Source: JAEZDC01 sp036676415 (GTDB taxonomy: Bacteria; Bacteroidota; Bacteroidia; Chitinophagales; Chitinophagaceae). Taken from it: a stretch of DNA of 64,000 nt. The notes below the pieces were generated by a model that saw only the letters and a list, made by a program, of their open reading frames with translations, ran no database searches and was not told the origin of the DNA. A program made the translations under genes and the position numbers. Shown piece after piece: positions 56,324-64,000 of this stretch (position 1 is the first letter of the stretch; every line of letters begins with the position of its first letter). Where the stretch lies: NCBI GenBank assembly GCA_036676415.1, contig JAKFCX010000005.1:1-64000 (forward strand), written 5' to 3'.

Positions 56324-57208
56324 TTAACTAAAATCTTTTAGATATCGTTTTACCTGGTCATGTAAAGATTGACTTAATGGCGTTACCGGTAGCCGTAAAT
56401 AATTTTCTATCACACCTAACTCTTTTAAAAATGCCTTGACTCCTGCCGGATTATTTTCTGCAAACAAAAGGTCATAACCTTCCAGCATTTGATAGTGCAG
56501 CATTCTTGCCGAAACATAGTCGTTATCTAAACAATGACGCACCATTTGTGAAAACTGCTTTGGAAAACAATTCGCAGCTACACTGATCACACCATTCATT
56601 CCACATGCAATTTGAGGTAACACGAGATTATCGTCACCACTCACTACCAAAAAGTCTGAAGGTTTGTCTTTCAATATCTGCATACACTGAGCAAGATCAC
56701 CACTTGCTTCTTTAATACCTGCAATATTATCGAGCTCAGCAAGCTTCAAAGTGGTAGAAGCATTCATATTACGTCCGGTTCTTCCCGGTACATTGTACAA
56801 TAGCAAAGGCTTTGGCGATGCTGCTGCCAGTGCTTTATAATGTTGGTAAAGCCCTTCCTGTGATGGTTTATTATAATAAGGTGATGCACTTAAAACTGCA
56901 GTTGCTTTTTCCAATGGAAATTTCTCAAGGTCTTTAATAAGTTCATGGGTACTGTTACCACCGATTCCAACTACCACGGGCACTCTTCCATTCACTTGCT
57001 CGTAAGTGTATTCCAGTATCTGCAGTTTCTCTTCCTTTGAAAGTGTTGGCGTTTCACCAGTGGTTCCCAGGCTCACCACATATTCTACTCCACCATCTAA
57101 AATAAAGGTGATCAATTTTCCCAGAGCATCATAATCCACTTCAAAATTGCTCTTGAATGGAGTGATCATTGCAACACCGGTTCCTCTTAATGTATCTTTT
57201 AATGACAT
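56324..57208 (-). CDS. dapA: 4-hydroxy-tetrahydrodipicolinate synthase
   Basis: A 294-residue TIM-barrel aldolase that condenses pyruvate with aspartate semialdehyde on the way to diaminopimelate and lysine. GTTGETPTL holds Thr49-Thr50, YNVPGRTG holds Tyr138 and Arg143, and GIKEASGD holds the Schiff-base Lys166. Diaminopimelate is also a peptidoglycan precursor. It follows accA by 37 bases on the same strand, and a heptamer-type repeat lies in that gap. Confidence 0.96.
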   Translation of the reverse strand: MSLKDTLRGTGVAMITPFKSNFEVDYDALGKLITFILDGGVEYVVSLGTTGETPTLSKEEKLQILEYTYEQVNGRVPVVVGIGGNSTHELIKDLEKFPLEKATAVLSASPYYNKPSQEGLYQHYKALAAASPKPLLLYNVPGRTGRNMNASTTLKLAELDNIAGIKEASGDLAQCMQILKDKPSDFLVVSGDDNLVLPQIACGMNGVISVAANCFPKQFSQMVRHCLDNDYVSARMLHYQMLEGYDLLFAENNPAGVKAFLKELGVIENYLRLPVTPLSQSLHDQVKRYLKDFS

Positions 57209-57222
57209 AGCTTAATGCATTT

Positions 57223-57254
57223 CTTTATTGACCATTGACCATTGACTATTGACT
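57223..57254. repeat. TTGACCA heptamer repeat
   Basis: TTGACCATTGACCATTGACT then ATTGACTA: about four copies of a seven-base unit between dapA and the accA stop. It resembles the GAATGGT run after priA at 10157. Confidence 0.75.
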
Positions 57255-58241
57255 AACTTCTTCAACACTCACTTCATCCCAGAAGCCCATCTTGCCAAAT
57301 TTCTCTATACGTTTATTGATTCTATCAGCTGCATTCATCGGCTTCAATTCTGCAATAGAATTGATGATGCGATTTTTAAGTATCTCCGCTGCGGCATCAT
57401 AATCCCAATGAGCTCCACCATCAGGTTCAGGAACTATTTCATCCACCAGACCAAAACCTTTCATATCGGTCGCAGTTAAACGAAGCTGTTCTGCAGCTAC
57501 TTCTTTTTTCTCCCAGCTACGCCATAAAATTGAACTGCAACTTTCAGGAGATATTACCGTGTACCAGGTATTCTCCATCATCAACACCCTGTCTCCTACT
57601 CCAATTCCTAATGCACCACCACTGGCACCTTCACCAATAATGCAAACGATAACAGGAACTTTTAAACGGATCATTTCATAAATATTCCTCGCTATGGCTT
57701 CACCCTGACCTCTTTCCTCTGCTTCAAGTCCTGGAAATGCACCTGGCGTATCGATCAATGTAACAACCGGTTTATTGAATTTCTCTGCGAGTCTCATTAA
57801 TCGCAATGCTTTCCGATATCCTTCAGGATTGGCCATTCCAAAATTTCGCTGTTGTCTTGTTTTGGTGTTGATTCCTTTTTGCTGACCGATGAACATTACT
57901 GTTTGTCCATCCAGGTCTGCAAAACCACCGACCATTGCTTTGTCATCTTTTACATTCCGATCCCCATGCAGTTCAACAAAGTTGGTGGTCATCTTTTGAA
58001 TATACTTTAGCGTATAAGGTCGATCCGGATGACGACTTAGCTGAACACGCTGCCATGGTGTTAAACGTTCAGTGATTTCTTTTCTTTTCTGAATAATGGA
58101 ATATTCAAGCTGTTCTATTGTCTGGGAGTAATCGATCTTTGGATTCTTTTCAGCAAGCTTTTTATTCTGATCAATTTGTTCGTACAGCTCTTTGATTGGC
58201 TGTTCGAACTCTAAAAACTGGCGATTTGGATATTGCGGCAT
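57246..58241 (-). CDS. accA: Acetyl-CoA carboxylase carboxyltransferase subunit alpha
   Basis: A 331-residue crotonase-fold subunit of acetyl-CoA carboxylase, which transfers the carboxyl group from biotin to acetyl-CoA to give malonyl-CoA. Family blocks are LTPWQRVQLSRHPDRPYTLK, FGMANPEGYRKALRLMRLAE, TLIDTPGAFPGLEAEERGQG and VIGEGASGGALGIGVGDRVL-like residues. accD is elsewhere. The start at 58241 is the first ATG, with no good promoter in the 140 bases upstream. Confidence 0.96.
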   Translation of the reverse strand: MPQYPNRQFLEFEQPIKELYEQIDQNKKLAEKNPKIDYSQTIEQLEYSIIQKRKEITERLTPWQRVQLSRHPDRPYTLKYIQKMTTNFVELHGDRNVKDDKAMVGGFADLDGQTVMFIGQQKGINTKTRQQRNFGMANPEGYRKALRLMRLAEKFNKPVVTLIDTPGAFPGLEAEERGQGEAIARNIYEMIRLKVPVIVCIIGEGASGGALGIGVGDRVLMMENTWYTVISPESCSSILWRSWEKKEVAAEQLRLTATDMKGFGLVDEIVPEPDGGAHWDYDAAAEILKNRIINSIAELKPMNAADRINKRIEKFGKMGFWDEVSVEEVSQ

Positions 58242-58343
58242 GTTCTGCTTTTCGGTTGAGCTGGTAAAATTAGGGGTTTCAAGAAAAAAGCAGGAATTTC
58301 TATTGGAGAGTGATTAATCAACCATTTTTGTTGAATAAATCAG

Positions 58344-58370
58344 AAAAAAGAGGCTTCCGTGGAAGCCTCT
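58344..58370 (-). terminator. Terminator of the T9SS metallopeptidase
   Basis: AGAGGCTTCC and GGAAGCCTCT form a perfect 10-bp stem, with a T run on the minus strand, just past the stop at 58382. Confidence 0.88.
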
Positions 58371-58381
58371 CTGGTAGTTAG

Positions 58382-61300
58382 TTACTCTTTTACAATCTTA
58401 TTCTGTTTAATCAGGACACCGTTCTTGTCGATGATCGTCACCAGGTAAACACCCGGAGCAAACCTGCTGGTATTGATGGTTGAAACATTTGCAAAGGTTC
58501 TTGCTTCTATTCTACGACCATACATATCAGTCACCGTAGCTGTAACGGTTTCGTTCAATGAACCCATGTTTATTTTCAGTTCATTCTTAACAGGGTTAGG
58601 ATACATTGAAACGATCGGCATATCCGGATCGATACGTGTTGCTGTACCGAGCTGTACTTTAAGAGTATAACAATTGGTTGCACTATTAGCATTGTTATAT
58701 CCATATACCTGAACATAATAAGTTCCGGCTGCAGCAGTATAACTGATCGTTTCACTGGTAGTTCCTCCATTTTGGGAGATAGCTACCTGTGTACCTGCAC
58801 CATTTCTAAGCCTTAAATCATAATCACCCGGTAATGTTGTTAAGGTTATTGTGATCGTTCCACCTGTAGTGATCACAAACTTGTAATAGTCGTTATCGCC
58901 ACTTGGACTGATCAAGCCTGTGATATTGGTGTTGAAAGGAATTGTTGCTGCTCCACCGGTAGTGCCATTGGTAGATACATCATAACTACTCTGGCAACCT
59001 GTTGCTGAAGTAGAGGTTGCTTTGATCGTATAACATGTTGCACTTGTAGCTCCATTGTAACCGATCACTCTTATGTAATACGTACCAGCAACTTGGTTGT
59101 TCAGGGTGACTGTTTCTGTTGCAGTTCCACTTGTCCCGGAGCCGATCTGTGTTCCAGCACTGTTATATATATGGAGGTCAAAATCCACTCCGGATGGGCC
59201 AACAAGATTGTATACTATATTACTTGTTGCAGTAGTAATTATCTTAAAGAAATCAATATCTGTAGAACTGCTGATAGCGGCAGAATTTGTTACACCAGAA
59301 GTAATCGCTGCACCTGCAGCCTGTGTTTCGTTAGGCTCGAAGGCTGTTGCACAGGTTGAAACGGTGGATGTAGTGAACTGTGCAGATGCATAACCACTAG
59401 AACTGGCAGAACAGTTTGTTCTTACTCTCCAGTCATAAGAAGAAGACGAAGTCAATCCACTTAAATTAACTGAAGTACCGGTAGTACCGGTTGCAGCATT
59501 CGTCCATGTACCGGATGAAGTGAGTTTATAATCCACGTCATAACTTACTGCTCCACTGGCTGCACTCCAGCTAACTGTTGCACTGCTTGTTGTGATTGCA
59601 GAAGCCGTTAAACCAGTAGGAGCATTGCATGTGGCAACAGAGCCTGTTGTGAACTGCGATGCTGTATAACTGCTGGAAGAAGCTGAACAATTTGTTCTCA
59701 CTCTCCAGTCGTAAACAGTACCAGCTGCCAGACCAATTAAATTGGCCGATGTTGAAGTAGTTCCTGTTACTGAATTTGTCCATGTACCTGAAGCCGATGT
59801 TTTATAATCTACATCATAACTTATTGCACCACTGACTGCAGTCCAGTTAACTGTTGCAGATGATGTGGTAATGGAAGAAGCAGACAATCCTGAGGGAGCA
59901 CTACATGAAGAACCGGAAGTAATAGTGAAGTTGGAATTAGAGATATCGAAGAAAATATTTCCTACCGCTTCTACTTTTATTCTTGCAGTGGTACTTGGTG
60001 TATTGGGAATTGTCAACACCTCAGAACCATCATTTGCTGTACTTGCTGTGAGCACGGTATTGAATGTTTGCCCACCATCTGTTGACAATGATATCTTCAC
60101 ACTAGAACAATTGATCGGAGAAAGATTGGTGCTGTTAACACTCCAGGTAATAGTTTGAGCAGAGCCTCCAGCCCATGATACTGCTGTGTTAGGTGCAGTA
60201 ACAGCAAAAGGTCCGGCTGTACCATTCACAGTAACAACCATATTGGCAAACTGGGTCTGCCCCACACTAACAGGAGTAGTGGAACGATATACTGCATTAT
60301 CTCTTACCGTTAACCGGAAGTTCAATGTTCTTGCAACAGAGCTTAATGCTTCAGTGTTGGCACCAGCATCACCACCTGGTAAAGGACCTGTTACCGTACC
60401 TCCCGATAGAATGGTTGATAGCTGTGGGAAATAACGTGTAGGAGAAGTAGTCGGCCTGAATGATATCCAGTTAGGCCCGGTTGTTTTTGTGGCGCTGGCA
60501 ACACTGCTGGCACCGGTTTGTGTTGAACCTGCATTATCGTTCTGCTCCCAGCAATAGGTTAATATATCGCCAGAATTTGCATCAGATGCAGAACCTGTTA
60601 AAGCGAAGGGTGTACTCTTAGGAATTGTATAATTGCTCATTGCATTTACCACAGGAGTTGCATTGGTAGCAGAAATATTCGTTGTCACGGGGCAGGTCTT
60701 TGATCCAAAATTTGTTTGAATCTGCTGAATAGATGCCTGGTGGTAAAAATCGTAAGAATGAGGTGCAAGATCCTGGCTGGTGATACCTGCATAACCCATG
60801 ATGGTTATACCTGAACCGGGCTCTTTGTTTACGCCCGTTCCTTCATTACTCATTGAGAAGGTATGATTGGCACCAAGCTGGTGACCGATCTCATGCACTA
60901 CATAGTCAACATCAAAATTATCTCCCTGTGGAACACCGTCTGCAGGAGAAGTAAATCCCTTTCCTTTCTGTCCGTTGGTACAAACGCAGCCGATACAGCC
61001 TGCATTTCCACCACCACCTGAAGCTCCGAATAAATGACCTACATCGTAGTTGGCTTCACCAATAACTGATGTTAAGGTATTCTGTAATTCATTGTTCCAT
61101 GCACCACCAGATCCTGCTGAGGCAGCAGAGTAAGGATCTGTAGAGGCGTTATAATAAAATACTGAAGTGGTATTCGCTACCAGGTTAAGGTGTAAGGCCA
61201 GATCTTTTTCATATATTCCGTTGCAGCGAGTCATGGTATTATTTACCGCGGCAAGAACAAGTGATACCTGAGAAGCACTTGTTGCACCGAAGTAATTAGA

Positions 61301-61948
61301 GTATTCAGCTGTTACGGATTGTGCCAGCCGCATTGTTTTGAGATCGCCACCTGATCTTGCTGTAAGATTTAATGAAGTGATGTTCCTGTCGAGTCCAATG
61401 GTTAGCGATTCTTCTTCAGTGGTACAAGCCCAGGGTATCTTTCCTTTTGGTCTTTGCGAAACATATACAGCGTACACTTTATGATCAGCAGAATAGGGCT
61501 CCATGAATTCATTGGCTTTCTCCGTTCTGAACACCATGGTCTGAATGCCTTGTGGGGAAATACTTAATTTTAACGTAGCAGAGGGATCAGTAATACCGAC
61601 TCCGGAAAATGCCCTGATCTCAGGAAATTGTTCCTGTAGTGAAGGCTCAAAATTCGAAGCTTCGTAGACTTTGAACTGTTCAATACCTCCATCAGCATTT
61701 GGTAACGAAATAATCGTTGATTTTTTACTGTTCGTACTATTTGTAATTGAAAATAATACTTGCTGCAAAGGTGGCTGGGTCAGGGTAAATAATTTGAATT
61801 CCGTTGGATAAGATGGCCGTAATGCAGATTTGTCCGGAATGATAGTGGTCTTGTTTTGCGTAGTTGCTGACCAGTAATCGTTAGTTTGTGAGAATACGTT
61901 ACCGGTAACCAACAGCAGTAAAGCTGTTTGGAATAGAAGTTTTTTCAT
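58382..61948 (-). CDS. Giant exported reprolysin-like metallopeptidase, T9SS type A cargo
   Basis: From ATG 61948 the protein has 1188 residues with a signal peptide (MKKLLFQTALLLLVTGNVFS). A propeptide and a zinc metallopeptidase domain follow, with HEIGHQLGANH (His352, Glu353, His356, His362), an extended zinc-binding motif of M12B-like reprolysins, and the Met-turn MGYAG. Then come an Ig-like region, two very similar fibronectin III repeats (SSATVNWTAVSGAISYDVDY and SSATVSWSAASGAVSYDVDY), two PPC-type domains (about 930-1110), and the type A sorting domain at the end (PIVSMYPNPVKNELKI, FAPGVYLVTI). It is exported through T9SS; substrate unknown. Confidence 0.91.
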   Translation of the reverse strand: MKKLLFQTALLLLVTGNVFSQTNDYWSATTQNKTTIIPDKSALRPSYPTEFKLFTLTQPPLQQVLFSITNSTNSKKSTIISLPNADGGIEQFKVYEASNFEPSLQEQFPEIRAFSGVGITDPSATLKLSISPQGIQTMVFRTEKANEFMEPYSADHKVYAVYVSQRPKGKIPWACTTEEESLTIGLDRNITSLNLTARSGGDLKTMRLAQSVTAEYSNYFGATSASQVSLVLAAVNNTMTRCNGIYEKDLALHLNLVANTTSVFYYNASTDPYSAASAGSGGAWNNELQNTLTSVIGEANYDVGHLFGASGGGGNAGCIGCVCTNGQKGKGFTSPADGVPQGDNFDVDYVVHEIGHQLGANHTFSMSNEGTGVNKEPGSGITIMGYAGITSQDLAPHSYDFYHQASIQQIQTNFGSKTCPVTTNISATNATPVVNAMSNYTIPKSTPFALTGSASDANSGDILTYCWEQNDNAGSTQTGASSVASATKTTGPNWISFRPTTSPTRYFPQLSTILSGGTVTGPLPGGDAGANTEALSSVARTLNFRLTVRDNAVYRSTTPVSVGQTQFANMVVTVNGTAGPFAVTAPNTAVSWAGGSAQTITWSVNSTNLSPINCSSVKISLSTDGGQTFNTVLTASTANDGSEVLTIPNTPSTTARIKVEAVGNIFFDISNSNFTITSGSSCSAPSGLSASSITTSSATVNWTAVSGAISYDVDYKTSASGTWTNSVTGTTSTSANLIGLAAGTVYDWRVRTNCSASSSSYTASQFTTGSVATCNAPTGLTASAITTSSATVSWSAASGAVSYDVDYKLTSSGTWTNAATGTTGTSVNLSGLTSSSSYDWRVRTNCSASSSGYASAQFTTSTVSTCATAFEPNETQAAGAAITSGVTNSAAISSSTDIDFFKIITTATSNIVYNLVGPSGVDFDLHIYNSAGTQIGSGTSGTATETVTLNNQVAGTYYIRVIGYNGATSATCYTIKATSTSATGCQSSYDVSTNGTTGGAATIPFNTNITGLISPSGDNDYYKFVITTGGTITITLTTLPGDYDLRLRNGAGTQVAISQNGGTTSETISYTAAAGTYYVQVYGYNNANSATNCYTLKVQLGTATRIDPDMPIVSMYPNPVKNELKINMGSLNETVTATVTDMYGRRIEARTFANVSTINTSRFAPGVYLVTIIDKNGVLIKQNKIVKE
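59380..59915 (-). repeat. Two near-identical fibronectin III repeats
   Basis: Each unit is about 91 residues (about 273 bases); both contain SYDVDYK, SGTWTN, YDWRVRTNCSASSS and FTT. They are the most similar pair of modules in the window, which suggests recent duplication. Confidence 0.85.
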
Positions 61949-62150
61949 GTGCAAGCAATAGTTGTTTAAGTTTAGAAATAGGCGAAATCTAAAAATAACC
62001 TGCACTAAAGCAAAAAGAGAGTAACAAAATGAAGGATTACTAACCTATTCAGACATTTTTTAATTGTTTCATATTGCTTGCATGGTGAATATTATTAACA
62101 AACTAACTTGAAGGGGAATAATTACATGAGGTGGCATGGAGCTTTAAAAC

Positions 62151-62180
62151 GAAAAAGCCTCTCGATTGAGAGACTTTTTG
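62151..62180 (-). terminator. Terminator of tRNA-Asp
   Basis: CTCTC, loop GATT, GAGAG, with T runs on both sides, directly beyond the 3' end of the tRNA. Confidence 0.75.
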
Positions 62181-62254
62181 CGGACCGGACGGGACTCGAA
62201 CCCGCGACCTCCGCCGTGACAGGGCGGCATTCTAACCAACTGAACTACCGATCC
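62181..62254 (-). tRNA. tRNA-Asp (anticodon GUC)
   Basis: The minus strand reads GGATCGG (acceptor) with CCGGTCC, D arm TAGTTCAGTTGGTTAGAATG, anticodon stem CCGCC/GGCGG with loop CTGTCAC and anticodon GTC, and T arm with GGTTCGAGTCCC. The discriminator is G and CCA is not encoded. The open frame that crosses it on the plus strand is not a gene. Confidence 0.96.
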
Positions 62255-62279
62255 TTTCCTAGAACAATCGCTTGTTTTT

Positions 62280-62320
62280 GGGAGTGCAAATATAAGGGGA
62301 ACAGTTTCTTTTAAACAAAA
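62280..62320 (-). promoter_or_regulatory. Bacteroidota-type promoter of tRNA-Asp
   Basis: On the minus strand TTTTG (62316-62320), 21 bases, TATATTTG (62287-62294), then CACTCCC. The block from TTCCCC to CACTCCC matches the tRNA-Lys promoter with one change. Confidence 0.78.
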
Positions 62321-62752
62321 GTTTCCTGAAAAAATATTCTCAAGTCATTTGATGATGATAACACTGCATCCACCCCAATCCCAAAAGAACATCCCAGATG
62401 CTATTTCATCTCATGCAAAATTGTTTATTCAAATAATTAACATTAACCGAATAAAGCCAAACTTACTCTCCCCTATAATTAGTGATGCTGATCAAATGAA
62501 GAAAAGTGAACAAAAACTGTAATGCATTTAAGAAAATGTTATAGAAACATTAAACAAATCACTAACATAAAGTGGTCTGTGCACCAAAGCCGCATCTAAG
62601 TTGCTGAGGTCCACACCTCCTACAGTTAAGCTGCTGTCACCTGTGTAAATCGCTTCACACATTAGCACTTTTCTTACACAACTTGTAGTTACTTTCGGTA
62701 AGTTAACGGTACATCACCCGTTATTACCTATTCAACAGAACACAGACATCCT
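62321..62752. other. Long intergenic region and leader of the L,D-transpeptidase gene
   Basis: No coding sequence is seen. The left part is AT-rich and featureless. The right part, 62606-62661, holds three small consecutive hairpins: GAGGT-CCAC-ACCTC (62606-62619), ACAG/CTGT (62622-62637) and TGTGT/ACACA (62642-62661). They lie 90-150 bases before the ATG at 62753. It does not match a riboswitch class that I recognise. Confidence 0.5.
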
Positions 62753-63496
62753 ATGAAAAAAATCACTTACGTATTTATCTTCTCTTTCATTGCTGCTATA
62801 ATGTTGATCCCTGTTTTATCCGGCGCAAAAAAAGTGACCGCCAGCATGACGAATATCAATGATAATGTTTCTTCGGAAGTTGTTATTGATACCGTGATTG
62901 CGGAAGATGATCATTCAGCTTTGTATGAATTGTTAGGGCTCGATAAGAAAGGCCTGGACAGGAATGCTTTTGATATTGCAATTACAGGTTATAATAAACT
63001 ATCGGAAGCAGGTAAGATAAAGAACAACAAATTATCGATTGTAGACTTCAGCCAGCCTAGCACAAAAAAGCGTTTATATATTATTGACATCACAGCTAAG
63101 AAATTGTTATTCCATACACTTGTTGCTCATGGAAAGAACAGTGGTGATATTGTACCAAAAAGATTCTCTAACACTAATGAATCATTACAAAGCAGTCTTG
63201 GTTTTTATGTGACTGCTGAAAGGTACCAGGGCAAACATGGTCTTTCAATGAGAATGGATGGTGTTGAAAAAACAAACAGTAATGCAAGAGCAAGAGCGAT
63301 CGTTCTTCATGGTGCAACGTATGTGAGTGAGCAATTTGTAAAATCAACCGGTTACCTTGGAAGAAGCTGGGGTTGTCCTGCCGTTAACCCTGAACTGAAT
63401 GAGCCGATCATAAATGCAATCGGAAATGGATCTGCATTGTTTATTTATAGTCCGCAAGCAGATTATATCAGTCAATCTTCTTTGGCTACAAGATAA
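62753..63496 (+). CDS. L,D-transpeptidase-like (YkuD-type) exported protein
   Basis: A 247-residue protein with an N-terminal membrane/signal segment (KKITYVFIFSFIAAIMLIPV). The catalytic domain has HGKNSGDIVPKRFSN, AIVLHGATYV with His186 and the nucleophile Cys208 in GRSWGCPAV, which matches the catalytic-domain-2 form of L,D-transpeptidases that make 3-3 crosslinks in peptidoglycan. It stands apart from the other wall genes and has a 400-base upstream region with structured leader elements. Confidence 0.9.
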   Translation: MKKITYVFIFSFIAAIMLIPVLSGAKKVTASMTNINDNVSSEVVIDTVIAEDDHSALYELLGLDKKGLDRNAFDIAITGYNKLSEAGKIKNNKLSIVDFSQPSTKKRLYIIDITAKKLLFHTLVAHGKNSGDIVPKRFSNTNESLQSSLGFYVTAERYQGKHGLSMRMDGVEKTNSNARARAIVLHGATYVSEQFVKSTGYLGRSWGCPAVNPELNEPIINAIGNGSALFIYSPQADYISQSSLATR

Positions 63497-63517
63497 AATT
63501 TAATACTCCTTGCTGCT

Positions 63518-63545
63518 CAAAGCCTCTCAATGCAGGGGCTTTTTG
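63518..63545 (+). terminator. Terminator of the L,D-transpeptidase gene
   Basis: AGCCTCT, loop CAATGC, AGGGGCT (one G-T pair) and a T run (63541-63544) on the plus strand. Confidence 0.82.
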
Positions 63546-63645
63546 CTGTTAAATAGCGAATAAGAAGTACAAAAGTGCACCTTGGCAGTTAAGTACATTA
63601 TTTCCACATCGGAGATTTCCGGCTAATCCAGCCTTACTGAATAGC

Positions 63646-63653
63646 TATCTTTG
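63646..63653 (+). promoter_or_regulatory. Minus-7 element of the Gfo/Idh/MocA gene
   Basis: TATCTTTG, exact to TAnnTTTG, 17 bases before ATG 63671. Confidence 0.55.
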
Positions 63654-63670
63654 GCAAAACTGGAATTAGC

Positions 63671-64000
63671 ATGCTAAAAGTGGGTGTATTTGGTGTTGGT
63701 CATTTGGGAAAATATCATTTGAATAACTGGAAAGAGATAGAAGGTGTGAAACTTGTGGGCTTTTATGATCCGAATGAAGCCAATGCCAAAGAAGTTGCTA
63801 CCCATTATGGGTTAAAGCGTTTTGCTGATGCAGATAAACTGATTGATGCATGTGATGCTATTGACATCATCGCTCCTACTAATTTCCACTTTGAATTGTG
63901 TGAGAAAGCCATCCGAAAAGGCAAACATGTTTTTGTAGAAAAACCACTTGCCAATACTATTGAAGAAGGCAAGCAATTGGTTAATATGGTGAAAGAAGCC
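63671..64000 (+). CDS. Gfo/Idh/MocA family oxidoreductase, 5' part
   Basis: The open frame starts at ATG 63671 and runs without a stop to the window edge (110 codons seen). It begins MLKVGVFGVGHLGKYHLNNW, a Rossmann NAD(P)-binding fold with GVGHLG, followed by GFYDPNEANAKEVA, IDIIAPTNFHFELCEKAI and the family's GKHVFVEKPLANT motif. This is the N-terminal domain of an NAD(P)-dependent sugar or inositol dehydrogenase-like protein. The substrate-binding half is outside the window. Confidence 0.9.
   Translation, partial: MLKVGVFGVGHLGKYHLNNWKEIEGVKLVGFYDPNEANAKEVATHYGLKRFADADKLIDACDAIDIIAPTNFHFELCEKAIRKGKHVFVEKPLANTIEEGKQLVNMVKEA

Noticed and set aside
62108..62314. 68-codon plus-strand frame
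   Set aside because: It lies across tRNA-Asp, its terminator and its promoter.

Overview
This window is a stretch of ordinary chromosome from a member of the Bacteroidota, most likely family Chitinophagaceae (inferred from gene content and style, not from a marker-gene tree). The signs are Bor/type IX secretion (T9SS) C-terminal domains on three giant secreted proteins, the futalosine enzyme MqnE, a DAHP synthase/chorismate mutase fusion, a TMEM260/DUF2723-type membrane protein, AT-rich intergenic DNA, near absence of Shine-Dalgarno sequences, and promoters of the Bacteroidota type (TTG, 17-21 bases, TAnnTTTG). There is no rRNA, insertion sequence, prophage or CRISPR array. Two tRNA genes (Lys-UUU, Asp-GUC) lie near the two ends.

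Layout. 1-950: repeat-rich DNA and tRNA-Lys. 0.95-4.2 kb: an SDR oxidoreductase, a divergent SAM-hydroxide-adenosyltransferase-like protein and two exported proteins. 4.4-7.6 kb: a tight plus-strand run of glutaryl-CoA dehydrogenase-like enzyme, shikimate kinase, DUF423, a monooxygenase-like protein and PlsC. 7.7-11.9 kb: PriA, MurB and a small outer-membrane-type protein. 11.9-15.1 kb: a ChlI-like AAA+ ATPase and a VWA protein with a GxxExxY protein between them. 15.2-21.2 kb: DUF2723 membrane protein, small exported proteins, RlpA-like protein and a VanX-like D,D-dipeptidase. 21.3-26.1 kb: the aromatic cluster (DAHP synthase/chorismate mutase, aroB, aroA, aroC, DUF952), overlapping or nearly so. 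26.1-30.4 kb: DEAD-box helicase, two paralogous mini-lipoproteins, and an ECF sigma factor followed by a membrane protein that joins an anti-sigma-like cytoplasmic part to a trypsin-like protease. 30.5-37.8 kb: GH31 glycosidase, sugar nucleotidyltransferase, ACC-deaminase-like PLP enzyme, LipB and RluA-type pseudouridine synthase. 37.8-44.8 kb: two giant type B T9SS cargo proteins flanking thioredoxin. 44.9-48.0 kb: a four-gene glycan-modification run (DUF268, FkbM, SAM methyltransferase, alpha-1,2-fucosyltransferase). 48-58.2 kb: nucleoside-type MFS transporter, MqnE, ClpC, a STAS-like protein with RNase Z, an esterase, DapA and AccA. 58.4-62 kb: a giant type A T9SS metallopeptidase. 62.2-64 kb: tRNA-Asp, an L,D-transpeptidase with a structured leader, and the start of a Gfo/Idh/MocA oxidoreductase that runs off the window.

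Most of the window is core metabolism and envelope biology. What is less expected is the sigma factor/anti-sigma-protease pair, the ChlI-VWA pair split by a GxxExxY gene, the paralogous DS-repeat lipoproteins sharing a palindrome at their start codons, and at least four families of short dispersed intergenic repeats, one of which has entered the lipB coding sequence. No clearly new multi-gene system is proven by sequence alone; the sigma/protease pair is the best candidate for one.
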